DNA of 64,000 nt. It comes from Streptomyces bauhiniae (GTDB taxonomy: Bacteria > Actinomycetota > Actinomycetes > Streptomycetales > Streptomycetaceae). The DNA lies in assembly GCF_004784475.1 (NCBI RefSeq), contig NZ_SRRT01000002.1, positions 372,001 to 436,000 on the forward strand. The letters run 5' to 3'. The translations under genes and the position numbers were made by a program. Position 1 is the first letter of the stretch; each line of letters opens with the position of its first letter. This document shows positions 52,502 to 60,417 of this stretch, in pieces. The notes under the pieces were generated by a model that saw only the letters and a list, made by a program, of their open reading frames with translations, was not told where the DNA came from and did not search any database.

Positions 52502-53668
52502 CTCGCGGTCGAGGAGTTGCGTGTTGTGCTCGCCGACCGCGGGGGCGGGCCGGGGTGCGAGACGCCCTCCGTCGACGACGATGGGGGACTTCGGCGCGAG
52601 GTGCGGGCCCACCCCGGGCTGGTCGACCTCGTCGAACAGGTCGCTCTTACGCAGCGCGGCACCGCCGTCGCGGCCGAGCTCCTCGAAGCTCCGGTAGCGC
52701 TCCCACAGAATCCGCTGACGGTCCAGGGCCTCGGCCGCTTCGGCGAACCGGGTGCCGGCGAACCAGCGCGCCAGCAGGGTCGAGATCAGCTCGCGGTGCT
52801 CGTAGCGCTGCGACTCGCCGGCGAAGCCGATGTCCAACGCCTCGGCCAGGCCCTCGAACGCGGCCGTCAGACCGGTGGCGGTCAGCAGCTTCGTCCAGTG
52901 CCGCTCGGTCAGGATCACCACCATCATCCGCACGCCGTCGGCGGTCTCGAAGTCGCGGCCGTAGGTGCCGAAGACGTCGTTGCCGGACTTCGTGCGCTCG
53001 TGGTCGGTCACCTGCGCCTCGGCGAGATAGCCGAGGTTGCCCGCAGTGGCGAGCGCGACGTCCTCCAGCGCGACCCGGATCTCCCGGCCCCGGCCGCTGA
53101 CCAGCCGCTCCCGCTCCGCGGCGAGCAGACCGACCGCCAGATACAGGCCGGCCGCGATGTCCCAGGCGGGCAGCACGTGGTTGACCGGCGCGGCGGCGCC
53201 CGGCGCTCCGGTGACCAGGGGGAACCCGGTGGCGGCCTGGACGGTGTAGTCCACACCGGCACCGCCGTCGGCACGCCCCTGCAGCAGCACGTGGATCACG
53301 TCGGGACGCAGTGCGCTGAGCGCCTCGTAGCCCAGCTCCGGGTATCTGTCACTGTTGCTCACGACCACGCACGGGCCGCCCCGCGTGATCAGGTCCACCA
53401 CGCGCCCGCGGTCCGCCGCTGACCCCATGTCGACGGCCACGGCGCGCTTGCCCTTGTTCAGACCCGACCAGTACAGGCTCGTGCCGGAATCGGCCAGCGG
53501 CCAGCGCGTCCGGTCCGCCGCGCCACCGGCGGGCTCGACCCGCACGACATCGGCGCCCAGTTGCGCGAGCGTGAGCCCGCACAGCGGCGTGGCCACGTAG
53601 CTGGAGATCTCGACAACCCTGAGGCCGGACAGGAGCCCTTTCCGCGAGGGCAGTTCTTCAGGAGGCAT
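52499..53668 (-). CDS. Class III CoA-transferase (CaiB/BaiF family), stop codon supplied by a MITE end
   Basis: The 389-residue protein has the CaiB start GLRVVEISSYVATPLCGLTLAQLGADVVRVEP-type fold and a divergent catalytic region GRADGGAGVDYTVQAATGFP with the Asp kept, but the usual GxGxxGP is altered. ATG 53668 is preferred to 53674 because GAAGGG sits six bases before it. The C-terminus reads PAVGEHNTQLLDRE and ends at a TAG that is the outermost base triplet of the MITE, so the original last residues were replaced. It ends an operon with a second CaiB, a dehydrogenase, a ligase and MaoC. Confidence 0.85.
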   Translation of the reverse strand: MPPEELPSRKGLLSGLRVVEISSYVATPLCGLTLAQLGADVVRVEPAGGAADRTRWPLADSGTSLYWSGLNKGKRAVAVDMGSAADRGRVVDLITRGGPCVVVSNSDRYPELGYEALSALRPDVIHVLLQGRADGGAGVDYTVQAATGFPLVTGAPGAAAPVNHVLPAWDIAAGLYLAVGLLAAERERLVSGRGREIRVALEDVALATAGNLGYLAEAQVTDHERTKSGNDVFGTYGRDFETADGVRMMVVILTERHWTKLLTATGLTAAFEGLAEALDIGFAGESQRYEHRELISTLLARWFAGTRFAEAAEALDRQRILWERYRSFEELGRDGGAALRKSDLFDEVDQPGVGPHLAPKSPIVVDGGRLAPRPAPAVGEHNTQLLDRE

Positions 53669-53678
53669 GGTCATCCCT

Positions 53679-54812
53679 TCAGCCCTGTCGTTGCCAGGAG
53701 TGGATCAGGTCGCGCGCCTCGACGGGCTCGGCGCTCGGTGTCACGGGGTCGCGCCCCGGCGTGCGGCTCAGGCGCGGCGCGGGCGTCGGGTGGAGCACGC
53801 CTCCGACGCGCCGGAAGACCTGCCGCTCGGAGTTGTGGGGGTCCTCGGCCGCCTCGTCGAAGGTGAGGACGGGCGTGACGCAGGCGTCCGTGCCCGCGTA
53901 GACCTCCGCCCACTCGGCGCGTGTCCTCGACCCGACGGCCGAGGCGATGAGTTCGCGCAGCTTCGGCCAGCCGGACCGGTCGTTCTGGTCGGGCCAGCCG
54001 GTGACGTCGACACCGAGGCGTGCGGTGAACTCCCGGTAGAAGTCCGGCTCCAGCGCTCCCACCGCGAGGTACCGGCCGTCCGCGCACCGGTAGGTGTCGT
54101 AGAAGGGCGCGCCGGAATCCAGGAAGTTGGTTCCCGCCTCGTCGCTGTAGAGACCGGCCGCCCGGAGGCCCTGCAGCTTGGCGGTCAGTACGGCCACCCC
54201 GTCGAGCATCGCGGCGTCCAGGACCTGTCCACGTCCCGAGGTACGCGCCTCCAGTAGGGCGCACACGATCCCGTACGCGGCCATCGTCCCGCCGCCGGCG
54301 TAGTCGCCGAGCAGGTTGACCGGCGGCCGGGGCGCCTCGCCCTGACGGGCCATGGCGTGCAGGGCGCCCGACTGGGCGACGTAGTTGATGTCGTGGCCGG
54401 CCGTCCTCGACAGTGGTCCGCTCTGGCCGTACCCGGTCAGGCGGGCGTAGACGACGGCCGCGTTGCGGGCCGTGACGACGTCCGGTCCCAGGCCGAGGCG
54501 TTCGGCCACGCCAGGGCGGTAGCCCTCCATGAAGACGTCCGCGGCCTCGACCAGGCGGAGCACCGTCTCGACGCCCTCCGGGTCCTTGAGGTCGACGGCC
54601 ACGGCGTCGACGCCCCGGTTCGCCAGGTCGTGCTGCGGGCCCAGACCGTCGGTCTGGCCCAGCGCGCGGGCGGACCGGTTGGCCGGCCGGGTCACCCGTA
54701 CGACGTGCGCGCCCATGTCGGCCAGGAGCATCCCCGTGAAGGGGACGGGCCCCATGCCGGCCAGGACGACGACGCGGACTCCGGCCAGGGGCCCGCTCAT
54801 CGCGTCAACCAT
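53679..54812 (-). CDS. Class III CoA-transferase, alpha-methylacyl-CoA racemase-like
   Basis: The 377-residue protein starts (after MVDA) MSGPLAGVRVVVLAGMGPVPFTGM and keeps the catalytic Asp in GYGQSGPLSRTAGHDINYVAQ near residue 150. It parallels the AMACR-like protein at 28609-29700. The ATG at 54812 has GAGGA four bases upstream. It follows the acyl-CoA dehydrogenase by 79 nt and precedes the CaiB gene by 10 nt. A racemase role for 2-methylacyl-CoA or a CoA-transfer role are both possible. Confidence 0.88.
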   Translation of the reverse strand: MVDAMSGPLAGVRVVVLAGMGPVPFTGMLLADMGAHVVRVTRPANRSARALGQTDGLGPQHDLANRGVDAVAVDLKDPEGVETVLRLVEAADVFMEGYRPGVAERLGLGPDVVTARNAAVVYARLTGYGQSGPLSRTAGHDINYVAQSGALHAMARQGEAPRPPVNLLGDYAGGGTMAAYGIVCALLEARTSGRGQVLDAAMLDGVAVLTAKLQGLRAAGLYSDEAGTNFLDSGAPFYDTYRCADGRYLAVGALEPDFYREFTARLGVDVTGWPDQNDRSGWPKLRELIASAVGSRTRAEWAEVYAGTDACVTPVLTFDEAAEDPHNSERQVFRRVGGVLHPTPAPRLSRTPGRDPVTPSAEPVEARDLIHSWQRQG

Positions 54813-54891
54813 GGTGTCCTCACTCTTCCTCCGGTGGCCTTCCTGTCCGCCGGGCCGCCGCGCGGGCGGCCCGGCCGTTCGTCGGTACGGC

Positions 54892-56055
54892 TCAGTAGGA
54901 CCTGGGCAGGCCGAGCGCCTTGCCGGAGATGTAGTTGAGGACCATCTCCTGCGAGAACGGTGCGTTCGGGAGCAGGCGCACCTCTCGCCACAGCCGCTCG
55001 ACGTGGTACTCCTTGGCGTACGCGTAGCCGCCGTGGGTCTGCATGGCCCGGTCGCACGCCTGGAAGCCGGACTCGGCGCCGAGGAACTTCGCGGCAGCCG
55101 CCTCCTTGCCGCAGTTCTGCTCGGCGTCGAAGAGCCGGGCGGCGTTCATGGCGACCAGTTCGGCGGCCTCCAGCCTGATCCAGGAGTCGGCCAGCGGGTG
55201 GGCGACGGCCTGGTTCTTGCCGATGGGGCGGTCGAACACGACGCGCTCGTTGGCGTACTTGGAGGCCAGCTCCAGCGCGGCGCGGCCGATGCCGACGCCT
55301 TCCATGCCGACGACGATGCGCTCGGGGTTGAGCCCGTCGATCAGGTAGCGGAAGCCCTGGCCGACCTCGCCGATGACATCGGCGTCGCTGACCTCGAGGT
55401 CGTCGATGAACAGCTCGTTGGTGTCGATGGCCGCGCGGCCCAGTTTCTCGATCTCGCGCACGGTGATCTTCGAGCGGTCCAGGTCGGTGAAGAACAGGGT
55501 CATGCCGTCCAGCGGCCTGTTCTCGTCACGCGGCGAGGTGCGGGCCACGATCAGGATCTTGTGGGCGTTCTGCGCGTTGGTGATGAAGATCTTCTGGCCG
55601 TTGATCCGCCAGCCGCCGTCGATCTTGTCCGCCCGCGTCCGGATGCGGGAGGTGTCCACGCCCGCGTCGGGCTCGGTGATGGCGAACGCCATCAGCAGTT
55701 CGCCCTTGGCGAGCTTGGGCAGGTACTCGCGCTTCATCGCCTCCGAGCCGTAGCGCAGGATCGGGGCCGGCGGGAAGACGTAGAAGTGGATCGCCGAGCC
55801 GCCGCTCATGCCGGCGCCGGACTGCGCGATCTCCGTCATCATGACCGCGGACTCGGTCAGGCCGAGGCCGAGGCCGCCGTACTCCTCGGGGATCATCGCG
55901 CCGAGCCAGCCGCCGTCGGCGAAGGCCTTGACGAACTCCCAGGGGTACTCGCCCTTTTTGTCCTTCTCCCGCCAGTAGCCGTAGTCGAACTTGCGCGCCA
56001 GCTCGCGGACGGTCTTGCGGATCAGCTCCAGATCACTGAGCTCGGTCGTAGCCAT
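54892..56055 (-). CDS. Acyl-CoA dehydrogenase, atypical C-terminal motif
   Basis: The 387-residue FAD enzyme has FAITEPDAGVDTSRIRTRADK near residue 135, FITNAQNAHKIL near 163 and FDRPIGKNQAVAHPLADSW near 275. Where most acyl-CoA dehydrogenases have YEGTSEIQ with the base Glu, this one ends REVRLLPNAPFSQEMVLNYIS and GLPRSY, so the base may be the Glu of SQEM or lie elsewhere. Its start codon shares one base with the ligase stop (TGATG). It likely desaturates the product of the adjacent ligase. Confidence 0.9.
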   Translation of the reverse strand: MATTELSDLELIRKTVRELARKFDYGYWREKDKKGEYPWEFVKAFADGGWLGAMIPEEYGGLGLGLTESAVMMTEIAQSGAGMSGGSAIHFYVFPPAPILRYGSEAMKREYLPKLAKGELLMAFAITEPDAGVDTSRIRTRADKIDGGWRINGQKIFITNAQNAHKILIVARTSPRDENRPLDGMTLFFTDLDRSKITVREIEKLGRAAIDTNELFIDDLEVSDADVIGEVGQGFRYLIDGLNPERIVVGMEGVGIGRAALELASKYANERVVFDRPIGKNQAVAHPLADSWIRLEAAELVAMNAARLFDAEQNCGKEAAAAKFLGAESGFQACDRAMQTHGGYAYAKEYHVERLWREVRLLPNAPFSQEMVLNYISGKALGLPRSY

Positions 56056-58004
56056 CAGTGTTCTCCTTCTTCGAGGACGGGGATGTCCTCCAGGGGGGTC
56101 ATGGGGTCGAGCGACGACAGGTCGCCCAGGGGTGCACCGAGGTGGCGGGCGCGGATCGCGCGGCGCATGATTTTGCCGTTCTTGGTCTTCGGCAGGGTCG
56201 CGACGATGTGCAGCGTCGGCGCGAAGGAGCGGCCGACGTTGTGGACGGCGCTGGCGCTCAGCGCGTCGGGGTCGATGTCGGCGTCGCCGAGGACGGCGAA
56301 GGCCACCACACGCTGCCCGCGCTGCTCGTCGGGGACACCGATGACGGCGACCTCGACGATCCTGCGGTCCTTCAGGAGGGACGCCTCGATCTCGGCCGGG
56401 CCGACCCTGCGGCCGGACACCTTGATCGTGTCGTCGGACCGGCCGTGGATGCGCCAGGTGCCGTCCTGGCCGACGCTAGCGAGGTCGCCGTGCAGCCAGA
56501 CGCCGTCCCACTGGCTCCAGTAGGTCTCCAGGTAGCGCTCGCGGTCCTGCCAGAAGGCGTGCGTCATGCCGGGAAAGGTGTTGAGCACCGTCAGCTCGCC
56601 GACCTCGCCGGTCACCGGCCGGCCGTCCTGCCCGAGGACCGCGACGTCGATGCCGAGCAGCGGGCCGTTGAAGGACGCGGGGTCCATGGGCAGGAAGGGG
56701 TAGCTGTTGAGCAGGCCGCCGCCGACCTCCGTGCCGCCGCTGTAGTTGATGATCGGGCGCCGGGACTCGCCGACGGTCTCGAACAGCCAGCGCCAGGTCG
56801 GCTCGTCCCAGGCCTCGCCGGTGGAGACGAACGCGCGCAGGGTGCCGAGGTCGCCGAACGTGCCGTCGCTGCCGGCCATCACGGCGCGGATCGCGGTGGG
56901 GGCGACTCCCTGGAGGGTGACGCCGTTGCGCTCGACGATCTCCCAGAGGCGCTTCGGCGTCGGGTGGTCGGGCACGCCCTCGGTGAACACGACGGTGGCG
57001 CCCAGTTGCAGTCCGCCCATGATGAGCAGCGGGCCCACCAGCCAGCCCATGTCGCTGATCCAGGCGATGACGTCGTCGCTGTGCACGTCGAAGCCGTAGC
57101 CGAAGTCCGCGGCCGCCTTCACCGCGAGGCCGCCGTGGGAGTGCACGATGCCCTTGGGGGCGCCGGTGGTTCCCGAGGTGTAGACGATGGTCAGCGGATC
57201 GTTGGGATCGGCGTCGACCGTGTCGACGGGGACCGGCTGCCGGTCGAGCTCGTCCCAGTAGACGTCGCGTCCGTCGGTCATGTCGACGCCGTCGGCGAGG
57301 TGGCGGACCACGACGACGTTGCGGACCGAGGGCGTCGAGGCGAGGGCGTCGTCAGCGGTCTCCTTGAGCGGGATCCGCTTGCCGCGGCGGGTGGTTCCGT
57401 CGGCGGTGACGAGGGCGACCGCCTGCGAGTCGCGCAGCCGGGTGGCCAGGGCCTCGGCTCCGTACCCGGTGAAGGCGGGCACCGAGACGGCGCCGATCAT
57501 CGCGCAGGCCAGGAAGGCCACGGTGGCCTCGGGGGTCACCGGGAGGAACAGGACGACCCGGTCCCCCCGCTGGACGCCGAGCTGGGCGAGATTGCCGGCG
57601 AACCGTCGCACCTCGGCGTCGAGCTGGGCGTAGCTCAGCGAGCGCCGCTGTCCTCCGTCGCCCTCGTAGACGACGGCCGGCTTGTCGGCGAGCGGGCCGA
57701 CCGCGTGCCGCCGTGAGCAGAGGGTCGCCGCGTTGAGGCGTCCGCCCTCGAACCAGCGGGGGAAGGGCTTGCCGTCGCTCTCGTCGAGGACCCGCTCGAA
57801 CGGCTGCGAGAAGGTGATGCCGAGGTCGTCCACGACGTCCCGCCAGAACCGCTCCGGGTTGTCGACGGACTCCCGGTGCAGTTCCTCGACACTGTCGTAT
57901 CCCCATCGGCGCATGGCCGTGAGCAGGCGACTGCGCTTGCGCTCGGCCTCGCCGGGCACCCACACGGGGTGCTCGGGCCTGGCGAACAAGCTGGTGTTGC
58001 GCAT
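56055..58004 (-). CDS. AMP-forming acyl-CoA synthetase, acetyl/propionyl-CoA synthetase-like
   Basis: The 649-residue protein has the ACS-type N-terminal domain (FWRDVVDDLG, RWFEGGRLNAATL near residue 90), the P-loop VYTSGTTGAPKGIVHSHGG near 275, YSGGTEVGGG near 425 and the catalytic Lys in LPKTKNGKIMRRAIR near 612. Length and architecture are those of acetyl-, propionyl- or acetoacetyl-CoA synthetases rather than long-chain ligases. It is the second gene of the operon after the MaoC-like hydratase and is translationally coupled to the dehydrogenase. Confidence 0.92.
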   Translation of the reverse strand: MRNTSLFARPEHPVWVPGEAERKRSRLLTAMRRWGYDSVEELHRESVDNPERFWRDVVDDLGITFSQPFERVLDESDGKPFPRWFEGGRLNAATLCSRRHAVGPLADKPAVVYEGDGGQRRSLSYAQLDAEVRRFAGNLAQLGVQRGDRVVLFLPVTPEATVAFLACAMIGAVSVPAFTGYGAEALATRLRDSQAVALVTADGTTRRGKRIPLKETADDALASTPSVRNVVVVRHLADGVDMTDGRDVYWDELDRQPVPVDTVDADPNDPLTIVYTSGTTGAPKGIVHSHGGLAVKAAADFGYGFDVHSDDVIAWISDMGWLVGPLLIMGGLQLGATVVFTEGVPDHPTPKRLWEIVERNGVTLQGVAPTAIRAVMAGSDGTFGDLGTLRAFVSTGEAWDEPTWRWLFETVGESRRPIINYSGGTEVGGGLLNSYPFLPMDPASFNGPLLGIDVAVLGQDGRPVTGEVGELTVLNTFPGMTHAFWQDRERYLETYWSQWDGVWLHGDLASVGQDGTWRIHGRSDDTIKVSGRRVGPAEIEASLLKDRRIVEVAVIGVPDEQRGQRVVAFAVLGDADIDPDALSASAVHNVGRSFAPTLHIVATLPKTKNGKIMRRAIRARHLGAPLGDLSSLDPMTPLEDIPVLEEGEH

Positions 58005-58031
58005 ACCGACTCCTATCTGCGAGCCGCGTCC

Positions 58032-58511
58032 TCAGGAGGCGGCCGTGTCCGCCTTCTCGACGGCGGACCGCTTGAGCATCAGGCCGACCCGGCGGGCGTC
58101 GCAGACGATCTCGTCGCGCTGGTTGAGGCCGAGGTGGCGGAAGGTGACGATGCCGGAGTCGTCGCGGCTCTTGGACTCACGCTTGTCCACGATTTCGGTG
58201 CGGACGTGGATCGTGTCGCCGTGGAAGACCGGCTTGGGGAACTTGATCTCCTGGAAGCCGAGGTTGCCCAGCGTGGTGCCCTGGGTCGTCTCGGGGACGG
58301 TGATGCCCGAGACCAGTCCCAGGATGAACAGACTGTTGACCAGTCGCTGGCCGTGGATGCTGTTCTTGCTGTACTCCGCGTCCAGGTGCAGCGGGGCCAG
58401 GTTCAGCGTGAGGGTGCTGAAGAGGACGTTGTCGGTCTCGGTGACCGTCCGCCGGTTCACGTGCTCGATGACCGCACCGGGCTCGAACTCTTCGAAGTAA
58501 AGACCTGCCAT
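58032..58511 (-). CDS. MaoC-family hydratase (mesaconyl/itaconyl-CoA hydratase-like)
   Basis: The 159-residue hot-dog protein has LNLAPLHLDAEYSKNS near residue 38 (His-x-Asp catalytic region), GQRLVNSLFILGLVSGITV, TTLGNLGFQEIKFPKPVFHGDTI and VTFRHLGLNQRDEIVC. This long conserved pattern is that of the MaoC group that includes mesaconyl-CoA/itaconyl-CoA hydratase-like proteins often encoded beside CitE lyases. The ATG at 58511 follows GAGAGGG. It is the first gene of the operon to the CoA-transferases at 52499, downstream of an AT-rich site at 58571. Confidence 0.87.
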   Translation of the reverse strand: MAGLYFEEFEPGAVIEHVNRRTVTETDNVLFSTLTLNLAPLHLDAEYSKNSIHGQRLVNSLFILGLVSGITVPETTQGTTLGNLGFQEIKFPKPVFHGDTIHVRTEIVDKRESKSRDDSGIVTFRHLGLNQRDEIVCDARRVGLMLKRSAVEKADTAAS

Positions 58512-58533
58512 GAGGGGTGGCCCTCTCACTCTT

Positions 58534-58556
58534 GGGGGACTCTCGGGGGGACTCTC
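58534..58556. repeat. Direct repeat of GGGGGACTCTC
   Basis: GGGGGACTCTC occurs at 58534-58544 and 58546-58556, one base apart, in the leader of the MaoC-like gene. Possible slippage product or paired binding site. Confidence 0.6.
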
Positions 58557-58570
58557 AGGGAGTGGCGTCA

Positions 58571-58590
58571 ACATACAAAATATATTATGC
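58571..58590. promoter_or_regulatory. AT-rich operator-like site between the MaoC operon and GntR remnant
   Basis: ACATACAAAATATATTATGC contains, on the complement, AATATATTTTGTATGT, close to AATATATTTTACATAC at 48391. TATATTATGC is shared with the site before the intact GntR gene at 51563. Confidence 0.55.
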
Positions 58591-58611
58591 GCAAGCAAGA
58601 GTGATCCGGAG

Positions 58612-58850
58612 CTACGAAAGATCGGTGTCAGCAGCACGCGCGAGGGCCTGCTCGCCCTGCGCAGCAAGGGCTTTGTTCATCTGGTCCCGCGCCGCGGGTT
58701 CCTGGTCGCGCCGTTCAGCCGGCAGGACGTACGCCATCTGTCCCGGACCCCGGCGCAGTTGTCCGGCGAGCCGGCCGCACGGGCCGCGCGACGGATCACC
58801 GCGCGGCAGACCGAACGGAGCACCCCCTGCTGTTGGAAGGCCGTGACCCG
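58612..58850 (+). pseudogene. GntR-family regulator remnant, paralogue of the gene at 51604
   Basis: The frame from 58612 reads VSSTREGLLALRSKGFVHLVPRRGF and continues VAPFSRQDVRHLSRTPAQL and EPAARAARRITARQTE. This corresponds nearly residue for residue to positions about 57-115 of the intact GntR. After a frame change EHPLLLEGRD follows, matching EHPLLLEALR much later in the intact protein. The start, first helix of the HTH and most of the FCD domain are missing. It sits divergent from the MaoC operon, as the former local regulator would. Confidence 0.75.
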
Positions 58851-58869
58851 CGCGGGGCGTCTACTCCGC

Positions 58870-59409
58870 TCAGGCCGGTTCCCCGTAGACCGGCGTGAGC
58901 GTGGCCCGCGCCAGGGTGTGGCCGAGGAGCTGGAAGCCGAGCCAGGCGGGGGTGGCCTCCGGCGCGATGTCGAGCGTGGCCACGTCCAGCGCGTGCACGA
59001 CGAAGAGGTAGCGGTGGTCGCCGTGCCCGGGCGGGGGCGCGGCGCCGATGTAGCCGGCCCTGCCCGCGTCATTGGCCAGCATCTTGGCGCCGGCGGGCAG
59101 GTTTTTCCCGCCGACCGCGCCCGCGTCCGCGGCCAGTTCGTGCACGGTCGCGGGGATGTCGTACACCACCCAGTGCCAGAAGCCGCTGACCGTCGGCGCG
59201 TCCGGGTCGTAGCAGGTCACCGCGAAACTCCGGGTGCCGTGCGGGTACCCGTCCCAGGCCAGCTGCGGGGAGCGGTCCTGTCCCGGGCCGCCGAACAGAC
59301 CGCTGCACTGAGCGACGTCGAGGGTATGCCCGTCGGCGATGTCGGCGCTGCGCAGTGTGAACCCCGGCACCGGCGGCAGCACGCTGTAGGGGTCGAATGG
59401 CTGGGTCAT
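58870..59409 (-). CDS. PEBP-family protein (YbhB/YbcL, Raf kinase inhibitor-like)
   Basis: The 179-residue protein has the PEBP signature DRSPQLAWDGYP, CYDPDAPTVSGFWHWVVYDIP near residue 70-90, and GDHRYLFVVHALD near 138, forming the conserved anion-binding pocket. Bacterial YbhB/YbcL proteins bind small phosphorylated or lipid ligands; the exact role is unknown. ATG 59409 follows GAGGAG. No signal peptide is evident. A perfect 10-bp inverted repeat lies 61 nt upstream and may bind its regulator. Confidence 0.9.
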   Translation of the reverse strand: MTQPFDPYSVLPPVPGFTLRSADIADGHTLDVAQCSGLFGGPGQDRSPQLAWDGYPHGTRSFAVTCYDPDAPTVSGFWHWVVYDIPATVHELAADAGAVGGKNLPAGAKMLANDAGRAGYIGAAPPPGHGDHRYLFVVHALDVATLDIAPEATPAWLGFQLLGHTLARATLTPVYGEPA

Positions 59410-59469
59410 ACGTGTCTCCTCGGTTCGCGGATACACATCCGCATGCTCTCGCCGATGCACGGTACACGT

Positions 59470-59494
59470 ACATGCATAATAGTGTTATGCATGT
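59470..59494. promoter_or_regulatory. Perfect inverted repeat upstream of the PEBP gene
   Basis: ACATGCATAA (59470-59479) and TTATGCATGT (59485-59494) are exact reverse complements with spacer TAGTG. The minus strand TATTAT within it could be a -10, so a bound repressor would block the promoter. It differs from all other operator families in the window. Confidence 0.6.
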
Positions 59495-59528
59495 CTCGGC
59501 CGGAGCCGTGCCTGGGGGCGAGTCCGGG

Positions 59529-60296
59529 TCAGCGGGTGCGCAACGCGGCGAGGTCGGCGCGGACGCGCTCGGGTTCGCCGGACTCCGGCAGGTTGGCGGT
59601 GTCCTCGACCGCGTCCGGGGCGCCCGGCTCGTCCGGCCGGAGCCCGTCGAACAGCGCGCCGAAGTCGGTGGTGGGGGTGCCGGGTCCGGCGAAGACTTCG
59701 AAGGTCTTCCCGGTCGTTTCGTCGTCGAGGAGCGCCGCGACCAGCACGCGCGCGAGAACCGCGCGCCCGATGGACCCCTCGACGGTGTCGCCCTGACCGA
59801 CGCTCACGTGCTCGCCGCCGGGCCCGCTGTCCAGCCACCCCGGCCGCACGATCGTGTACGGGGCACCGAAGGCGCGCACCAGGCGTTCGGAGCGGCGCTT
59901 CCAGTCCAGGGCGTGGCCGCCCTCATTGAAGAAATGGTCGCGGTGGGTGATGAAGAAGGTGGTCATGAGGACGATCCGGGGGCGCCGCTCGCCGAGCGCG
60001 CGCAGCACGTCGAGGACGCCGCCGTAGTCGATCCGCTCGAAGGAGTCGGGGCGGGAGTCGCCGTCCGAACCGTGCACGAAGACGACCGCGTCGATGTCAC
60101 GGACCGCGTCCGCGAGGGAGCCGGGGTCGGTGAGGTCGCCCGTGACGATCTCGGTGCCGGGCAGTACCTCGCGGGCACGGCCGGCGTCGCGGGCGAGGGC
60201 GACGGGCGTGAGACCGCGCGCGGCGGCCTCCGCGACGACATGGCGGCCGGTGCGGCCGGTGGCGCCGACAACCAGCACCCGATCGATCGTGGTCAC
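59529..60296 (-). CDS. NAD(P)-binding NmrA/atypical SDR protein
   Basis: The 255-residue protein begins (GTG start) VTTIDRVLVVGATGRTGRHVVAEAAARG with the atypical-SDR cofactor motif GATGRTGR near residue 11-18. It then has DIDAVVFVHGSDGD and YTIVRPGWLDSGPGG, typical of NmrA-like/NAD(P)H-binding proteins that lack the full YxxxK. AAAGGTG precedes the GTG; upstream in-frame sequence is not family-like. Such proteins sense redox state or act as reductases. It is between the PEBP and TetR genes on the same strand. Confidence 0.85.
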   Translation of the reverse strand: MTTIDRVLVVGATGRTGRHVVAEAAARGLTPVALARDAGRAREVLPGTEIVTGDLTDPGSLADAVRDIDAVVFVHGSDGDSRPDSFERIDYGGVLDVLRALGERRPRIVLMTTFFITHRDHFFNEGGHALDWKRRSERLVRAFGAPYTIVRPGWLDSGPGGEHVSVGQGDTVEGSIGRAVLARVLVAALLDDETTGKTFEVFAGPGTPTTDFGALFDGLRPDEPGAPDAVEDTANLPESGEPERVRADLAALRTR

Positions 60297-60417
60297 GGCA
60301 TTCGCACCTTTCGGTCTTTCAGAGCGTTGGGGTGAATTCGTACCGACATGCCCAGATATGAGCGCCCACACAACTCTGGCATGCGCCCCGGACCTCCACC
60401 AGAGGAGCGGCCGGCCG

